Origin: Anaerolineales bacterium
Lineage (GTDB): Bacteria > Chloroflexota > Anaerolineae > Anaerolineales > DRMV01
Reading direction: 5' to 3'
Assembly (NCBI GenBank): GCA_027026295.1
Contig: JALVOR010000169.1
Location: 1-5,168 of the forward strand
Length of the DNA: 5,168 nt
Below are positions 4,985-5,168 of this stretch, in pieces. The notes beneath the pieces are model-generated. The model saw only the letters and a program-made list of their open reading frames with translations, searched no databases and had not been told where the DNA came from. Numbering within the stretch: the first letter of the stretch is position 1; the number at the start of each line of letters is the position of its first letter. The translations under genes were made by a program, and so were the position numbers.

Positions 4985-5168
4985 ATGCAGCGTTATCACG
5001 TTGGTGTTGATGTTGGCGGTACGCAAATGCGTGCTGCGGTGTTCCTGCCGGGGGAAACCCACCCGGTGCAGCGGAAACGCATTCCCACCCGCGGGGGAGA
5101 CCCGCCCCACGAGCGGCTGGTGGCCTTGCTGCGCGCGGTGTGGCCGGAAGACGGCGAAGTGGCAGGCG
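4985..5168 (+). CDS. ROK-family protein (glucokinase-like sugar kinase or regulator), 3' partial
   Basis: The first 61 codons are visible, and the frame is still open at the window edge. ROK proteins are ATP-dependent sugar kinases such as glucokinase, or sugar-responsive repressors built on that fold. The protein begins MQRYHVGVDVGGTQMRAAVF; the DVGGT motif at residues 9-13 is the phosphate-1 part of the ATP site near the N-terminus. The lack of an N-terminal helix-turn-helix before this motif favours a kinase over a NagC/XylR-type repressor. The start is well constrained: an in-frame TAA lies at 4958-4960 and ATG 4985 is the only start codon between it and the motif. No Shine-Dalgarno sequence precedes it. 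It diverges from the Ser/Thr kinase gene with 75 bp between start codons. Substrate and downstream motifs (CXCGXXGC zinc site, catalytic Asp) are outside the window. Confidence 0.85.
   Translation, partial: MQRYHVGVDVGGTQMRAAVFLPGETHPVQRKRIPTRGGDPPHERLVALLRAVWPEDGEVAG

Noticed and set aside
4910..5110. N-terminal extension of the kinase to an ATG at 5110
   Set aside because: The extra 67 residues overlap the start of the ROK gene and both predicted promoters, and lack homology features. GTG 4909 has a ribosome binding site and places the kinase domain at its usual N-terminal position.

Overview
The window reads as ordinary chromosomal DNA of a GC-rich bacterium, most likely a member of the Chloroflexota (Anaerolineae-like). 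The reasons are: a Ser/Thr kinase whose extracytoplasmic linker is built from Pro/Thr/Ala units of the PTAT type, common in secreted proteins of that phylum; the wording of the CCA-adding-enzyme motifs; and intergenic repeats of the CTTCGACTTCGCTCAG type, which I recall from environmental genomes of this kind. The phylum call is an inference; no rRNA or other marker is present.

Layout. (1) Bases 2-1267, plus strand: 3' part of a tRNA nucleotidyltransferase / poly(A) polymerase-family gene that begins upstream of the window. (2) Bases 1268-1735: a gene-free stretch of about 470 bp dense in repeats. It holds a short 10-bp-periodic CACGGA array, a probable 184-bp non-autonomous mobile element (imperfect terminal inverted repeats abutted by a 10-bp direct duplication, with two perfect 17-bp tandem repeats inside), a rho-independent terminator between the convergent genes, and a second near-perfect hairpin. 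(3) Bases 1736-2716, minus strand: a DUF4349 lipoprotein with a C-terminal transmembrane helix. (4) Bases 2801-4909, minus strand: a transmembrane PknB-type Ser/Thr kinase with a TolB/WD40-like propeller ectodomain. (5) Bases 4985-5168, plus strand: the first 61 codons of a ROK-family sugar kinase or regulator, cut by the window end and diverging from the kinase across only 75 bp.

How the genes fit together. The kinase and the DUF4349 lipoprotein lie in the same direction 84 bp apart and are both envelope proteins, so they may be co-transcribed and act together in envelope sensing; this is inference. The ROK gene is transcribed away from them. A small imperfect palindrome carries a TATACT hexamer on each strand and probably drives both directions. 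The ROK start codon falls where the transcript should begin, which suggests a leaderless mRNA. The nucleotidyltransferase is a housekeeping RNA-maturation gene and appears unrelated to the others.

I see no CRISPR array, tRNA, rRNA, defence system or biosynthetic cluster. The most unusual structure is the small mobile-element-like insertion at 1370-1573.
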